Source: Breviolum minutum Mf 1.05b.01 (lineage: Eukaryota > Sar > Dinophyceae > Suessiales > Symbiodiniaceae). From it: 64,000 bases of DNA. The position numbers were made by a program, and so were the translations under genes. Below, piece after piece: positions 1-13,224 of the stretch; positions within the stretch are counted from its first letter, which is position 1; every line of letters starts with the position of its first letter. The notes beneath the pieces were generated by a model. The model saw only the letters and a list, made by a program, of their open reading frames with translations. It did no database searches and was not told the DNA's origin. Location of the stretch: NCBI GenBank assembly GCA_000507305.1, contig DF239240.1:80843-144842 (forward strand), in the 5' to 3' direction.

Positions 1-172
1 ACACCCACACACAGTCAGAGCATATTATGTTTGCAAAGTAGCTCTTGTGTCGTGTCAGATTGTCGGTGCTGAGTATTTTGCGTGTTTGCAAACATAATAT
101 GGGTATTGCCAAATGCAGGCATAATATGCTCTCCCTTTGCATTTCAAACACAAGAGCTCTCCCATAATATGG
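1..172. repeat. Inverted and direct CATAATATG repeats
   Basis: A 16-bp sequence at 22-37 (ATATTATGTTTGCAAA) recurs as an exact reverse complement at 85-100. CATAATATG also occurs in direct orientation near 93, 120 and 163, and in reverse at 21-29. The segment ATTGCCAAATGCAGG near 105-119 recurs near 214-228, inside the neighbouring foldback. No coding signal is visible. It could be the remains of nested foldback insertions; no transposase is present. Confidence 0.6.
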
Positions 173-388
173 TTATATAGCCCTCCCTGGTTTTTGCAAA
201 CTATCTTTCAAACAATTGCCAAATGCAGGTTGCTGGAATGCTTGCTTCCATGTCGAAATTATGTGCGCAATGTGACCGAATCGTTGGTACATCATCTATG
301 GAGCCCCTGAACCCATGCAATGACATTGTGGGGAACAGCTGCCAAGTTCCTTCTAAATGCGTTTGAAAAACCAGGGAGGGCTATATAA
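173..388. mobile_element. Foldback/MITE-like element with about 28-bp terminal inverted repeats
   Basis: The left end (173-201) and right end (361-388) are reverse complements over about 28 bp, with one extra base on the left. Each terminus carries AGCCCTCCCTGG or its complement next to a run of T or A. The interior is about 160 bp and non-coding. Both ends sit in TATATA-type sequence, so a TA or TATA target duplication is possible but cannot be separated from the repeat itself. Size and structure fit a non-autonomous MITE; the superfamily is not identifiable by eye. Confidence 0.55.
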
Positions 389-693
389 CTTACAAGGAGG
401 AGCAATTCCAGTTTCCCAGGAAAACCAAAATGTACCAACTTTCATGTAAAGCGAAAAACATTCTGAACTGCACTTTCATGTCTTTTAACAGGGTGCACTT
501 CCAACATCAGCAGTGTCCCTGCACCGTTCTTTTCACTTTTTCTCCGCGCCCCTATTCAAATTTGAGCTCTTATTTTTCTTCTGCTTCTCTGATTTCTATT
601 CCAGGACAATCTCCACATTGAATCAACAGGTGAACAGGGGTTCTTATAAAATATCCATGCGTATTTGTTGCGTATCCATCCTCCCCCATCTAC

Positions 694-2483
694 AGGTGAA
701 GCAACAAACCAACCGCTCGGACTGCTCCTCAACCACCGAGGCAAAATCTCGATGAACAACCTCCGGCTCAGTCGGCCCAAAAATGGCCTCGCCAAAGATT
801 TCACCACCTGGCACAGGATGAGGGGACCCTTTTGGTTACTGGAATGATTTGGAGATTTGACTCATGTGAAATGCACATTTTTTGCGCATGAATGTCCCAT
901 GCTTATCATTGTTTATCTAGATTTTCTCATGCTTCTTTGCAATTCCTTGGTAGGTGGCGCTGAGTCATTCTCTGTTACAGCACACGGGTGTCCCCGATCA
1001 ATTCCCTGATGTAAATAGTTTGGCGCCGAGGAACAGGACTGATCAAACATCAATATGGTCCTTGGCACAGCAGCCATCTGTTTCTATTGATTGTCATTTG
1101 ATATCCTTAATGGCTAGGTACATAGCCCTAATGACAATCAAACAAATGCAATGACGTACACATTTTTTCAGTGTTTTTTTTGCAAACTGCAAGGGGTATC
1201 AATGTGATTGCAATGAGCAATAAATAGCACTAATAACAATTACTGAGCAACGAAACGTTTCCATCACTATTGATGCTCAGCATCGAAGGCCCCAATTCTC
1301 TGCAAATCACTGCAGCTGTTTGTGCACACCGGAGGTATGGAGAACAAATCACTACCTGCGGTGTTTCAGCGTGGGTACATGACGGCACCTGTCGTCTAGG
1401 TGCCGTGAACTGAACAATCAACGAATCTCTCAACTCTTAGCAAACAAGCATTCAAAACTAGCTTTGCTTGGAACAAATTGCCAATTCAGTTAATACAAAA
1501 TAATACAAGCATACAAATCTGAATGCGCCCAGCAACATCAATAGTGGTCTCCTTGGTTCGTCAAAGAAGCACGATTTCCAAACCCATTGGGTTGGGCCTG
1601 CTTCAGTTCAAAACCTCCCATCAAGGATCGGTTAACGATGTGACCCTCTCTCTGTATCAATGGTCGTCCTTTCTTTGTGAATGGTTTTGAAACCCAGCCA
1701 CAGGTTCTGGAAACCACTTCCTGCCCGGGTGAAACCAATGAAAAACAAGCACTGATTGCGGGACCAAGAAGCCCTTTTCTGTGCGCACAGCTTTATCTCT
1801 TGTGCCAATTCCAATGCTCCACGTTCACCATCATCGCCTGCAACCAGCGACGATGAATACTGATCTTATTCAGTGCCGCTCGTCTAGTAAGTCCTTAAAG
1901 ACCCGCCTAGATTTTATTTTGGCTTCCGCTGAACAATGTTTTCGGTGCATAAGGACATTTCCAGCAGTGATCATGCCTTGCATCAGACTTGTGCAACCGA
2001 GTCGCTGAGAGGAGGGTCAAAGGGATACTGTGCATACTCCTGTGTATGCACGTAGGGTGCCCCCCTGCCACCGGCAAGAATGTATTTGCAGTCACAACAT
2101 TGCTGGAGTTTCAAGCGAACACAACGGGCTCTAAATGATTCTAAATGCATAATTATACAGTTGCCCATTGCTGCATTGCCCATCCTACTTTTGGCGGCAG
2201 TTGGGGTGAGCTGAATTTTTGTGTGCACTGTTCGCTGAGAATACTGTAGTCTTGTCCTGAAAACCTAGGTAGCCAGTCTGTCCAAAACTGGCAACCATAT
2301 TGAACTATGTCTCCCGCAACGAACAACTTCGAAGCTGGTGAACATGGCAACATCTCGTTTCAAAGCTGCCAGAATCTCAACCGCTCATTCCAAAACAGCA
2401 TCGGATGGCAGCCTATATAGAGCATATGCAGCATCTGCACGTTCGGCATGTCTGGCCACGCAGCACATCTGCATAACCCGCAT
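694..2483 (-). CDS. Histidine phosphatase superfamily protein (phosphoglycerate-mutase-like), multi-exon, partial
   Basis: Four minus-strand exons rebuild a histidine phosphatase core: about 2483-2413, 2064-1989, 1388-1268 and 807-694. In order they carry RHAERAD (the catalytic RHG-type motif, with Ala for Gly), DPPLSDS (the usual DPPLT-like loop), SPYLRCAQTA (the phosphate-pocket SP..R..QTA motif) and GEIFGEAIFGPTEP (the GEI/VFGP motif of one subgroup). Exon phases agree across all three junctions. Acceptors are all AG followed by G; donors are GC at 2412 and GT at 1988, 1267 and 693. The family removes phosphate through a phospho-histidine, but the substrate cannot be told. The N-terminus is uncertain; I use the ATG at 2483, just before RHAER. 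The stretch between DPPLS and SPYLR is slightly short, so one small exon between 1988 and 1389 may be missed. The C-terminal VTHG-type motif was not found and may lie beyond the left edge. Confidence 0.72.
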
Positions 2484-3890
2484 GCCACGGGGACTGGCAA
2501 CGGGCGCGGCATTTCTAACAAGGGTATGGTTACATACAATTTCCTTGCTGTAGTCTTCACGTATACTTGAATCCTAGTTCTTGGTTTGGCGTCTGTTGTA
2601 GCATTTCCTGCACTTGTTTTTTTGTTGTCAGGCTCTGGTAACATGGTGGCAAGAGGACGAAGAAGATATCATGGACGTTTTTTCCTGTTTTTTCCATGTC
2701 TTTCAATCACGGTTGCAGACCCACTCACTCACACGGTCAGCTGGCGAGCTGATTTCGCTTTCGATTTCCGAATGGTCAACACGGACTTCGCACTTTATAA
2801 TCTTTGCCAGTACTTCCTATCCACATGTCCTGATCCTTCTATGAAACATGCAAACATGGATCATCAAGCCCCTAAAGATTCTTTTTATCAACACAGCTGG
2901 CAACCGGATCTCAACATCTCGGCATCCTGTGCATCCTGCCTTGCTGCTGGGCTGGCCATTGGGCTGAATGGGGCCTTCATGCTTGTTGGGCTTACTGGCG
3001 AGCTTGGCTCCCGCAGCATCATCTGGCGAACCCCCAAACGAACCAGCGCAGCTTTGACAGGAGAAGGTTTCAACCATTTCCACTGCGGCACTGTGCTCAC
3101 AGAATCTGATGGATCGATACAATAGTGACATGTAGTGACCTGGTGTATTTGACATTGTACCATCTGAATGGGCTGTACGTATCAACGGGCTGGATCAGGA
3201 GACCCTAATCTCTGAGACAAGGTTCCTACCCTTCCTGCGGCAACTGACATCACTGACGTTGTACAGTTTCTGACCTCGCAGCTCATTGCCGTGCCACTAG
3301 GCAGCTTCACGCTGCAACGCACGCAGTGAGCAACGCCCTCCTTGCAGTGGAAGGCCGGCGACAAGCTACGAGGCTACACTCAGCACATGACAGAACATCC
3401 TAGAACATCCTAATGCTGGACTTTTTTGAAGATATCCATCTCACAGAACTACATTGAAGCAACCTTTCAAGGAAAGCGACTCAGCCATAAAGGACAAAGA
3501 CAGTGATCACTAGAAAGATACTTAAATTTGATTCAATTTGGTGGACAAACCCAAAACTCCTAACTCTTCCTTGCCCTGAAAAGAAGTAGCTGAGGAGGTG
3601 CAGATCTTTTGATCGGAGATGTTGCCTCACCCCACACTGACACCGTGAACATGGGACCCTCGGACCCAACTCCTTGTGCCCTTTGGGATCCGCGTCAACT
3701 CCGTTGCGGGATCCCGAAAGTGTTTACATGTAAGAGCCCATGACAGGCTCTTTGAGCCACGCAGCGTGTCCGAAGCAAGTTGGTAAGTCGGTGTCTCTCG
3801 GGTCATTTTTATACAACTCCTTGTGGCACACTAACCACACAAGTGTCGGTCAGAAGGCTTGATGTGATTTAACTTTTGGAATGGAACTAG
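2484..3890. other. Stretch without a firm gene
   Basis: Two minus-strand stretches, about 2890-3160 and 3185-3360, have open frames of protein-like composition, the second with several cysteines. They could be 5' exons of the phosphatase gene or 3' exons of the next gene upstream. Neither has a convincing pair of splice sites or a recognisable motif. A plus-strand ORF at 2586-3125 (179 codons) has a hydrophobic start but resembles nothing I know. Confidence 0.3.
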
Positions 3891-3891
3891 A

Positions 3892-6800
3892 CTTCACTGG
3901 TCCCATTTCTGAGAATTCGGCCGTTGCCGCTGTTGCCTCTTTCACAGCTGCCACCTATCGGTTAAGCCAAGTCATAGGTCAACCCTGTCAAGAGAGTGTT
4001 CAGCACCAAGGAACCAGGGAAGGCACCTCTTTTTTGAAGACAAGAGTCTCATCAGGAAAATTCCAATGTTTCACGTATCATGTTGTATATTAAATACTGT
4101 TACTGTTATGTATATTGTTGTAAAGAACACGCCGTGCAACAACACCTTGAAACAAAGGATTGAACTTCTGAGCTATGCACTAACCAATGTGGTATCTTGC
4201 AGTCGAACGCTCAAAACTAGGAATATAATATATACTGTGCAAGAAAATATGTAGAGTCTGCATGGATCGATTTTAACATGCTTATTACATATGCACATAT
4301 ATTGCATGCACATACGTACAAGGTACATTACCATAAAGCATTCCCTTTCCAAGCCACACTACCATTTTCATATATTTTCATCCATTCTCAACATGGTCCA
4401 TGGATATCCACGGATCAAATATGGTCCAATCATTTCCAATTTGTTGGACCTTCCATGGACCTTCCGTACCTCCTGCAGAAGTTTCGGATCTGTGAGGTCC
4501 ATCTCATTGGTCTCGCGGTTGAAGGTCCCAACGATCTGCCAAGCGGACGCGCTGATTTGGAATTATGACATCTGATTTGAGAGCATCAGGCTTACACCGT
4601 GCTGTAATATAAGTTGCATGAAATGGAAAAAACAGGGAGAGTACGTTCCAATGACGCAGAAGAAATCAAAAATCTGGACAGCCCAAAACAGGCACTGCGA
4701 GTTACATTCCTTGCTTCCTTTGCTCCATAGAAACAAGCCGACTCGATCTCCCCAGCTCTTCCATCCTGTTCCGTTTCTGGGTCCAACCTGAAAAAGGGGA
4801 ACATCAAGGAAAAAGAACGTGACCAAAAAAAATAGAACGGACCCGATGGTACGTAGCACAAAAGTTATCTCAAGACAAGTGCTCTGAGCATCCCCCTCCC
4901 CATCTGTCTTTCTTCATAACTATCGGAAGTAGGGCGAAACACCGCGAAATCATCTGTTTGAATTCTGTTTGATTTCGCACTGGCTGTTTCTATCTTAACA
5001 CCACTTCCATTCATGTAATCTGCATTCCAATTCATTTGATGTCAATCCTCAAAGCATTCTGAACGCAGCACATCAGGCTTGCCCTATGCAACACCTCCTG
5101 CACTAGGGGAAATGACTGCAAGCTTCAAAGGGTCTGCCTCCCAGATGTTCCAACGTTTTAGGAATCCCTGCAAGCGTTGGTCTGGAAGCAAAATGTAAGT
5201 TCGACCAAGATATGAGATAGCCTCAGTTGAACTTATTCTTTTGGAATAGCATGGAAGAGCAATTGCAAAAAGACAGAGGATTGAATCACAACAACTTGAC
5301 AACTTTTGAAATCATGCTAGATCCATCTAAATTGAAATCTAAAATGCTCAACACAATGAAAACATCTGCAGTCGAGTTGCTGGGTATGGACATCCAGGCA
5401 TCATGCCAGCAGCAGGATCTAAACCTGCGAAAAATGCTGTCCCAATCGACCTAGAGACTTTCGGTATAACCCAACTGATACTTGATACTGATGATAATAA
5501 TACAGAATCGTAGTGATACAATGAGATAGTACAATAATGAAGCAGGATGCGCACTATAATCGTAATGATAATAATAACATAATACAGTATCTATTAATCT
5601 CCGATACCGCAGGTATGACATCAGAGGTGAGGTATCCCCTGAGTCTCCCCGACGCTGCGTGTCAGGATTCCAAATGCCCATTGGCACCTGCTGAAGTTTT
5701 GCAAGGGAAAGACAGCAGCATATCAGTCCCAGTCTGAAATATTCTGAAAGCGGAATTGCAATTACCTCGCTTACAGGGGGGTCAATACTATTCGTATCCA
5801 AAAGGTATGCTGGCAATACAGGTACCAAAGTAAGTGCATCCACCACTGATCACCAGCACCAAGCTTGAGTATGGATTCCTGGATTCTCCTGAATCCTAGG
5901 GTACCTGGTAGCTTTTGGCTTTTCTCTTACCAACTGCACATCAAACCTTCTGGTCGGAAGGTTGAACACAAGTCAGGAAAAAGCACATTCTTCACAATCT
6001 CCTTCTGATATCCAAAGAAGCAGCCCTCCTGTTGATATGCCAGCACAAGAATCTTCTTGAATCTCAAACCCTTGCAGCATCCTGGTTGCCATATGCCTGG
6101 TTGGGCGGATCGAACAAAACACCATTGGGCGCCATGGTGTAGACTTTGCCTTGCAACAGGGAGGTGCTTGGTTCCTTCATCCTTTTTTTCGACGGCTTGC
6201 TACCCGCCTTTGTACTCGAAAGGCTTGGTTCCTTCGAAGGCTGGATCAAAAGCAGCATGTTCACCTGGAGGGCTGGCTGGTTTTTACACTTTACACTCAA
6301 CGATCAAATAAAATGAAATACTAAAGCCATGATGGGATACAAATTGAAGGCTCAGATTCAGCAATCAGCAAAGACAACGAGAATACATATTTGTACATAT
6401 TTGAGACGACTTGAGTAGTTCCTCTTTAAGCGCATCACATCTGCTGCCTGTTTCATCTGTTTGCATGTTGCCGTGATGAGATCCACCTCCGTTACTTCCG
6501 CCGTTGGTGCCATTGGTCCCGTTGAAGAAGCCCTTCCGGATCCTCAAAAGTTGAGCAACATCTAACGGATCTAACGGTAAGGAACAACGTCATGTATACA
6601 GGGAGGTAGCATCAAATCTTATGATTCTACCAGTAAAATCTCCTGATCACATGGTGAAGCAATGTTGAACGAACTAACCACTTCTTACCGACATACTGGT
6701 ACCATGACAAGTACAGGTTCTGAAGTGGCCTTGGATTCTGGAAGTCATTAGTGACAGAACACCCAGCTTTCAACAAGATACTGAGCTGTTGACGTAGGCT

Positions 6801-7135
6801 CTGGCGATGCATATGTGGGATAGCTCTGTGTATGTACTTGCGCCTAGTCATGATCGGTCATGATCGGATCCGACTCAGGGAGGATGGTCATGCGTTCGTT
6901 TATTACAGTACATGTACGGTATCAAAAGGAATTAACTCAACTCACGCTCTCCTTGAGCGCAATTTGGCAATCCCTAATACCACTTTGCAAATCAACAAAC
7001 ACAGGCCTGTCCAAAGGATAACTTACTGTACTCAGTCAGTCTTCGGCTCCCATAGCAACGTCAGTCTCCCGATCTGGACTGCCTGTTGTTCCGCGTAGTA
7101 GTCTTCTTCTTCCTCGCTTGCATTTGTTGAATGGA
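3892..7135 (-). CDS. Multi-exon gene, product not recognised
   Basis: I do not recognise the product. A run of minus-strand segments have open, protein-like frames with good splice sites: about 7135-7035 (acidic, SEEEEDYYAEQQ), 6825-6689 (donor GTAAGAAG), about 6570-6400 (Asn/Gly-rich), 6081-5931 (donor GTAAGAG, contains GCFFGYQKEIVKN), from 5845 (contains CGGCTYFGTC), 5221-5095 (contains FLKRWNIWEADP), from 4787 (preceded by a strong TTTTTCAG acceptor), about 4551-4470 (contains WQIVGTFNRETNEMD) and about 3960-3892. The 85-nt intron from 5930 to 5846 has GT and AG ends and its phases match. I infer one gene from the shared strand and small gaps; it may be two. Individual exon ends are approximate unless a donor is given. 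Confidence 0.42.
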
Positions 7136-9677
7136 CATGTTGCGATACTATGCAGTATGTGGCTTTCCCGGAAAAGCATCTTCACACTGCAGTGCATTGC
7201 GATGTCACCACAAGAGCAAAGCAGTGACTGGCTCTTGGTGAGTAGCGCTGAGTAGCAGCCAACAAGTCACATGCAGTGTCCAACAAATCAAAATATTATC
7301 AATATGATATCTCTCCGTCAATCCACGCTTTACTTTACATAGTGGCAAAAGTCAAAGGATGTCAAGTCGCACAAAGGGACATAGAGTGTCATAGATAGAC
7401 ATTAGTCATTAGTCTTTTCCTCCAACGATTTCACAATACAAGTGCTTAGGCTTGGTATAATCCTACGATCCAATGTGATCCATGAAGATTTTCACCGGTC
7501 CACCTGCTCACCCTGGATGCCAGGCAATGGCAAAACCTTCCAATGTCTTGCTAAGGGTTTTGTTCTTGACAGGGTGTTGCACTGACACTATTTTCAATGG
7601 TATTATATAATTCATTTTAATTCACTATCATCTTTCATGAATATGCCTGTTGTTGCATGAAGGGGAAGAATTCAGGAGGGGAGGACTGAGGAGCACTTTG
7701 GAATACTTTTGCAAGTACTCTTGTTTCATCTTATTTCCGCCTATTCTGATCTACTTGGCTATGAGTCCATGTGCTCCAATGCCTTCGATATCCATGTCTT
7801 GAATTTCATCTCGAATCGAGTATTGGGGAGTTGAGCTTCTTTATATACTTTGTGTGTTTGTGACTACTTGACTCAAAGCTCAAGCGAAACACCAAACGTC
7901 AATTAAATTCAATAAGCCATCTAAGCAAAAAAACTTCATTTCATATTTCCAACCATCTTTAAACTGTAGGCATCACAGTCGCAGCATTTTGCAACGAAGC
8001 CCTTTTCAATGTCTAGTCTACTCACTCTCTGCGAGTTGACGAAGGACCCGCTTCATCTCTATGCCCGCTTTGAAGTTGCATACGAAATGAGCAGATGTCA
8101 ACTGAATTAATATAAGGAGCTCAAGTTCAATCATCAAACAAAAGTCGACCAGTTGACCACGCAAAAGCCATTAGTCTAGGTCGCCCGAGCGCGGGGAGAG
8201 AGCTTGAATCCAGCAATCAGTTCTCGAAGCCATCCCTGATTGTGTGTCATATACGCTAGCATGGTATATGGTCACACTCTGCCTGTTCTTCCCCGATGAG
8301 ATCAAATGAGCATAGAACTATCCAGCGCATTAGTTCATATATTTATATTTGCTGGCACAAACCATCGGATGGCGGCCTGATCATGATGAGAAACACAATG
8401 GTTTATTCATTCATAAATTTCTCATCACAGGTTTGGCAAGTAAGGTGTAGAAAGGTACCCAATGGCTTCTGCTATGCTGGTGTTCTTCCCTGTTTTGAAT
8501 GAAGGTATACCAGTATGCCAATGATTCATCAATTCCGATCCTCTCCAGTTTGCGACTTCTTCTCCAGCACGTGAGCGAAAATACGCTGGCCTTATGCATC
8601 CCACAGTCAAGTGAAAGGATAGCAAAGGTGCAAATTGGTAGAAACCCAAAGAATCTAGACTCTACAAGTCTACAAGCAATGTTCTGGAGATGAACTAGGG
8701 CCAGTCAAACAAGGTCCGACAGTGTCCGATCTTGTTTTGCTAAGGAAAAGACATCCCCTCGTTCAGCACTTAATGAAAGAACTACGAGTACCCACTATGT
8801 TCCACGGCAAACAATCCGAGAATAGATCCAAATGGCATAAACAGATAGTATTCTTGCTATGCCACAATGTATATTAATAATTATACTAATATAATTGTAT
8901 AATCATGAATCATCATACCTGAGGAATGTCCCTTAAGGTTGCAAGGACAAAACAAATCAAAGCAAATCTTCTTCGGTTGACATGTTGCAAGGCTGCTGGA
9001 AGATAAAGCGGGTTCTGTCAATCGTGGTTGATAACACGACAAACAACATACAAACACTGAATCCCTCTTAGAAGGCCATGATGGAAGACGTCATGCACAT
9101 GGAATCGTCAATGTTCAGTAAACATGGGACTACAGACTACTGATCTGATAGGCTGGAGACTATGTATACTTCTTCTCTTGATCGAAAGACGGAAACGAAC
9201 AATCTCAAGCAAATGCTACTGGTACACGACCTCATTACCACCAAAATGATTCTTGACCCCTGGTAATCGCTGAGGGAGACAGGCGCTGCCAGGTTTCTGT
9301 TCTCAACAAGTCCTTCGCTTGTCAGTGAAGCAGGTGTGAGCAAATTCGACCGTCAAAGCACTCTAGGCTCAATATGTGCTCCACTCAGAAAGTTTGCTGC
9401 TTTCTGACGTCTTCGCCATAGAATAGGCTATGGCTTCATACGAGTATGGCTTCTGTTTTCTACTTTCCCTTGCTGTCATGTGCGCTGCCATGATTTCAAT
9501 ATCATTCTCATATCTTCTGATCATACAAAAACCCCACCAACAGTCCTCACCCATAAGGTAGCCCTCTGCAACCAATCCTCACAGTCGGCTCAACAGCATG
9601 ATCTACGAGCAATTCAGCTCCTCTCTAGCTTTTGTCCCTCACGCTGAGAAGCTGCAAATGGTGCCTTGTTGTGCTTC

Positions 9678-9724
9678 GATACCAGGTTTGACAGGCCAAG
9701 ATTTGATACCAGGTTTGACAGGCC
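9678..9724. repeat. Two-copy 27-bp tandem repeat
   Basis: Twenty identical bases, GATACCAGGTTTGACAGGCC, occur at 9678-9697 and 9705-9724, giving a 27-bp period. On the minus strand the frame through it reads a repeated PVKPGI. A local tandem duplication. Confidence 0.8.
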
Positions 9725-12700
9725 CAGACTCCCAAACCTTCCAAAGGCAACAAAGCCGAATGATGACAATCCCAGCGTTTCCCTCAAGACAAGGCACGAT
9801 CTTTATTGTTTCGATGCTCCTGCCACAATGACTTTGCCTCAGAGGCTGATCAAACAAGGCGGGAAAGTCTTGCTGAAATGCTTATCACCTGTAGATATCT
9901 GTAGTACCGTTCAGTACCTACATGATCCATCATGGTCCTATATCCTCTCAAAATTCCCAACCAAAAAATTCATAAAAAATCCCTGTAGATCCTTCGGGAG
10001 GTATCTGCTCTGCGGGTGGCTTTCCTACATTTTCCTACATTTCCAACCAAAAATCTCATTCTGCCCTTGTTCCCAAACGCCTCCATGACAGTTCTCTCCT
10101 CTAACTCCTTGAGGGCCTCAACTTCCTGCAATTTATGCGGGGATGAAATGAATCATTAAAAAAAAAGGGAACAGCAGCAAGACCTAAGTGTGTAGACAAA
10201 ACAGCCTTCAAACTTCATACATTCATTGGCGTTCATTGGTTTATTAGTTTTTTTTTAGCACATTACCCCTAATTTCAAGTCAACTCAAGCCACACCACGA
10301 GTACCTTGCCGCTCAAGCCCATGGAGCGCCCAGTGCCAGGTCGCCTTGGGTAGTGTGCCATAGCTTTGGCTCTTCAGAAATGATGTGCCCATGACCCCGG
10401 GATCACGACGCTCTTGCAGCAGCCCAAGCGTCGCTTAGCGCCCACAGGTCCACGTCCTGCTGGCGTTCAGCTTGGCTTAAACATTCAAGATCTAACGGGC
10501 TAACGGGCAGATTTGATCAGCTGTGTAAAAATTGAATAAAGTCTTCAACCCCCATTAGCATCCTGGCTCCTTTCCTCTTCATGTTGCTGCGGGTTGGCAT
10601 TCAAACACAACTATGAATCTTTCAATTATCAAGGAGGCATAGTCAGAAGGGGACAGACCAGTATAAGGATTGTTTCATTTGAGCTTCTTTGCACTGAACA
10701 AGTCCTTTGCGGCCTAGGAAAAAACAGTACCGGGCCCCAAATGAAACTAAAGGACTCGTGTCTCGTGTGGATTATAGTTGATAGCTAGAAGCTGCATTGA
10801 AGGTGCTGTAACGTAGTGAAAATACACGATTCAATGACTAAAGACTATCTTGGAATCACAAATAATGACAGAACCATTTTGGCTGAACTCAGACATCAAA
10901 CCATGTGAGCTCTCATTCCTCTCATTCCTTCAATGCTTTGCAACCGAACTGTGTAAGTGTGTCTGTGAGGCCCCAACATTCATTCGTCTCCGTCGACGAA
11001 GGAGCTCACCCCAATCCTTGCGTGAGACTGTGCATGGGAATCCCAGCGAATCCTGCGTCCTGCAGTCTTTTTGGTATAATATCTCTCTATCTTAAGCTGC
11101 CCCCTACACTTTTGCCTCAAACAACACGTTTGCCTTCCCTTATAACGAATCGCCCATCTACGGTTCACCACTATCATTATGGCAACATACAGCAACTACA
11201 GTTTCTGTATTACATGGGATTACATTGCAGTTTCTGTTCTCAGATCGCATGCTGGCACTTGTACTCAGGAAGCGGCTGAATCGTTGGCCAAGACCCAGCC
11301 CACAGGCTTACCATGGATTCTTAACCAACCTTGGTGAAAAGTGAAACATCCGAAAAATACAATACAGGTGGACTTGTAAACAAATATTGACATTGCATGG
11401 ACATGCATTGATACATCTCTGCAATCTGAAATCATTGCCACAGTGGCCATTGCACCAGTACACCATGGCCACGGAAATGCAATGAATATTTTCATTGCAA
11501 TCGTACCATGTCGTAATATATCGTACCAAGGAACCATCGAAGTTCTGCGTTTGTGCAAAGACATATTCACCGCCTCGCAGCTAAGCATCTGAAGAGGTCA
11601 ATGAGTTGGGGTTTGATTCGTTCGATGCCTTTTTCAACAAATGTCTACATCTTTCAAGATAGGACATGCCATGAATGAAATCTCTTAGGCAAAGCATGGT
11701 CTCTCTGCCTCACAAAAAGTGGAAGGCTTATTGGCCGCATGTGATTTGAAAAGTGATTCCTTTATCACCTCATTTCAACCTCACATTGTCATAGAGTCAC
11801 CTGTCTTCAGTGTGACCTGGTTCGACTGACATTACGGAATTGCAAATTTGTTAACTGTCAACTAAACATAAGCGTAGATACCTCAATACTTTGTGCCCTC
11901 AGGACGCAAAAAGCCAACAAGAACTTGCATCCATGGCACATTTCAGTGTCGCCACGGTCTTGGCCTTTCGACTGGGGCTTTCCCTGCAAGTTCAGCGGTT
12001 CACCAAACTAACAAGAAACAATAAGAAACATTCGAACTATAGATGCACAGCTAGAGCAACAGTGCTGTGCCTCACAGGAACTCCAGTTTTGAAGACTACT
12101 TCCAAAGAACAAATGCCTCACAGGAACGCTCACAGAACCACTAACGACATTGGATGCTGTCCCAATGTCCTATATGAAATCAGGTGTAGGCATGCAGGGC
12201 TGTTCCTGGAGTGTTAGAACCATCCGCCAGTTGTGTGAAAGCACAGTGATGACCTCCTTTTCCCATACTTCAAAGATGATTGGTTTCTTTCGGATCGTTC
12301 AGTGCATCTAAATATATCTAAATGCTGAGTTCTTTTCGTGCCGGTTTGGCTCCCACCTTGCGGCTGGTAGACAGGCACTGCTAGCCTCAGTGCAAGCTTG
12401 ACATGGATTGTAATCGATATGAATCGAACATCTGCGCCAAGCAACTCAAGTGGTGGATCTGTCTCTAATGGAGTAGCGATCTGGCGCTCGATTTTCGAAG
12501 GAGCTTCATATCGTCAGTGTGGTGAGCAAAGTGCTTTATCATACTGACAAACTTTAGGATACTTGAGGTATAACATGTCAAGCATCACAACATTTGACAT
12601 GTTTGCACTATGGTGCATTTTGTACCATTATCTTTCATACTTCTGCTCAAACCATGTATTGTGATGTACTCCGTGACTTGATTGCATTGGTACCCCCAAA

Positions 12701-12773
12701 TTGCAAAACACAGTTGACTTCAAAAGGTTTCTCGCAAAAGTGATGACCCCAACAACTTGATACAATAAAAACG

Positions 12774-12811
12774 ATATTATAATATATATATATATATTAT
12801 ATATTATATAC
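12774..12811. repeat. TA-rich microsatellite
   Basis: An uninterrupted run of T and A built from TATA and TTATA units. No gene context. Confidence 0.85.
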
Positions 12812-13224
12812 AACATATTTTGGCATAACATTCATCTGTGTGCCTCCCCAATGTTGTCGACCCCTCGAAGGTGTGCTGCCTCGGAACATGCATCAAGTAG
12901 GAACAAAAAGGAGTAGAAAGGAAAACATTCTGTTAGCAAAACAATAAATAGTAATATATTTTGTATTGATGCTTCATATCTGTACTGTATCTATATATAT
13001 ATATGTGCATATATACAGTATACATAGAGAACTGAACAATACTATACAGACTATGCAGGCATCTTCAAATACCAACTCCCACACCCACAAGGTTCTGGCA
13101 ATCCAACCAGGTTCGTTTTCCAGTTTCAACCTGAGTTTTTTCGGTCAACTGAGCTGGCTGGCCTGTCTAGGTAGCATTGGGGGATGTTGCCCGATGTTGT
13201 GGATGTGTTAGCTGTTCTGACCAC

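Larger units (their letters stand above)
7136..13200. other. 6-kb stretch without a recognisable gene
   Basis: No family motif was found on either strand. The best exon-like stretch is minus 8600-8425, open in two frames with a possible GTACCT donor, but nothing identifies it. Minus 10440-10310 is GC-richer than its surroundings and could hold an exon. A two-copy tandem repeat lies at 9678-9724 and a TA microsatellite at 12774-12811. The rest appears intergenic or intronic. Confidence 0.4.

Noticed and set aside
2586-3125. 179-codon plus-strand ORF with a hydrophobic N-terminus
   Set aside because: No motif or homology recognised, and open minus frames overlap it; kept only as a note.
5227-5454. 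Plus-strand ORF with protein-like composition
   Set aside because: It overlaps the minus-strand exon at 5221-5095 only marginally but has no splice or motif support, while neighbours on the minus strand do.
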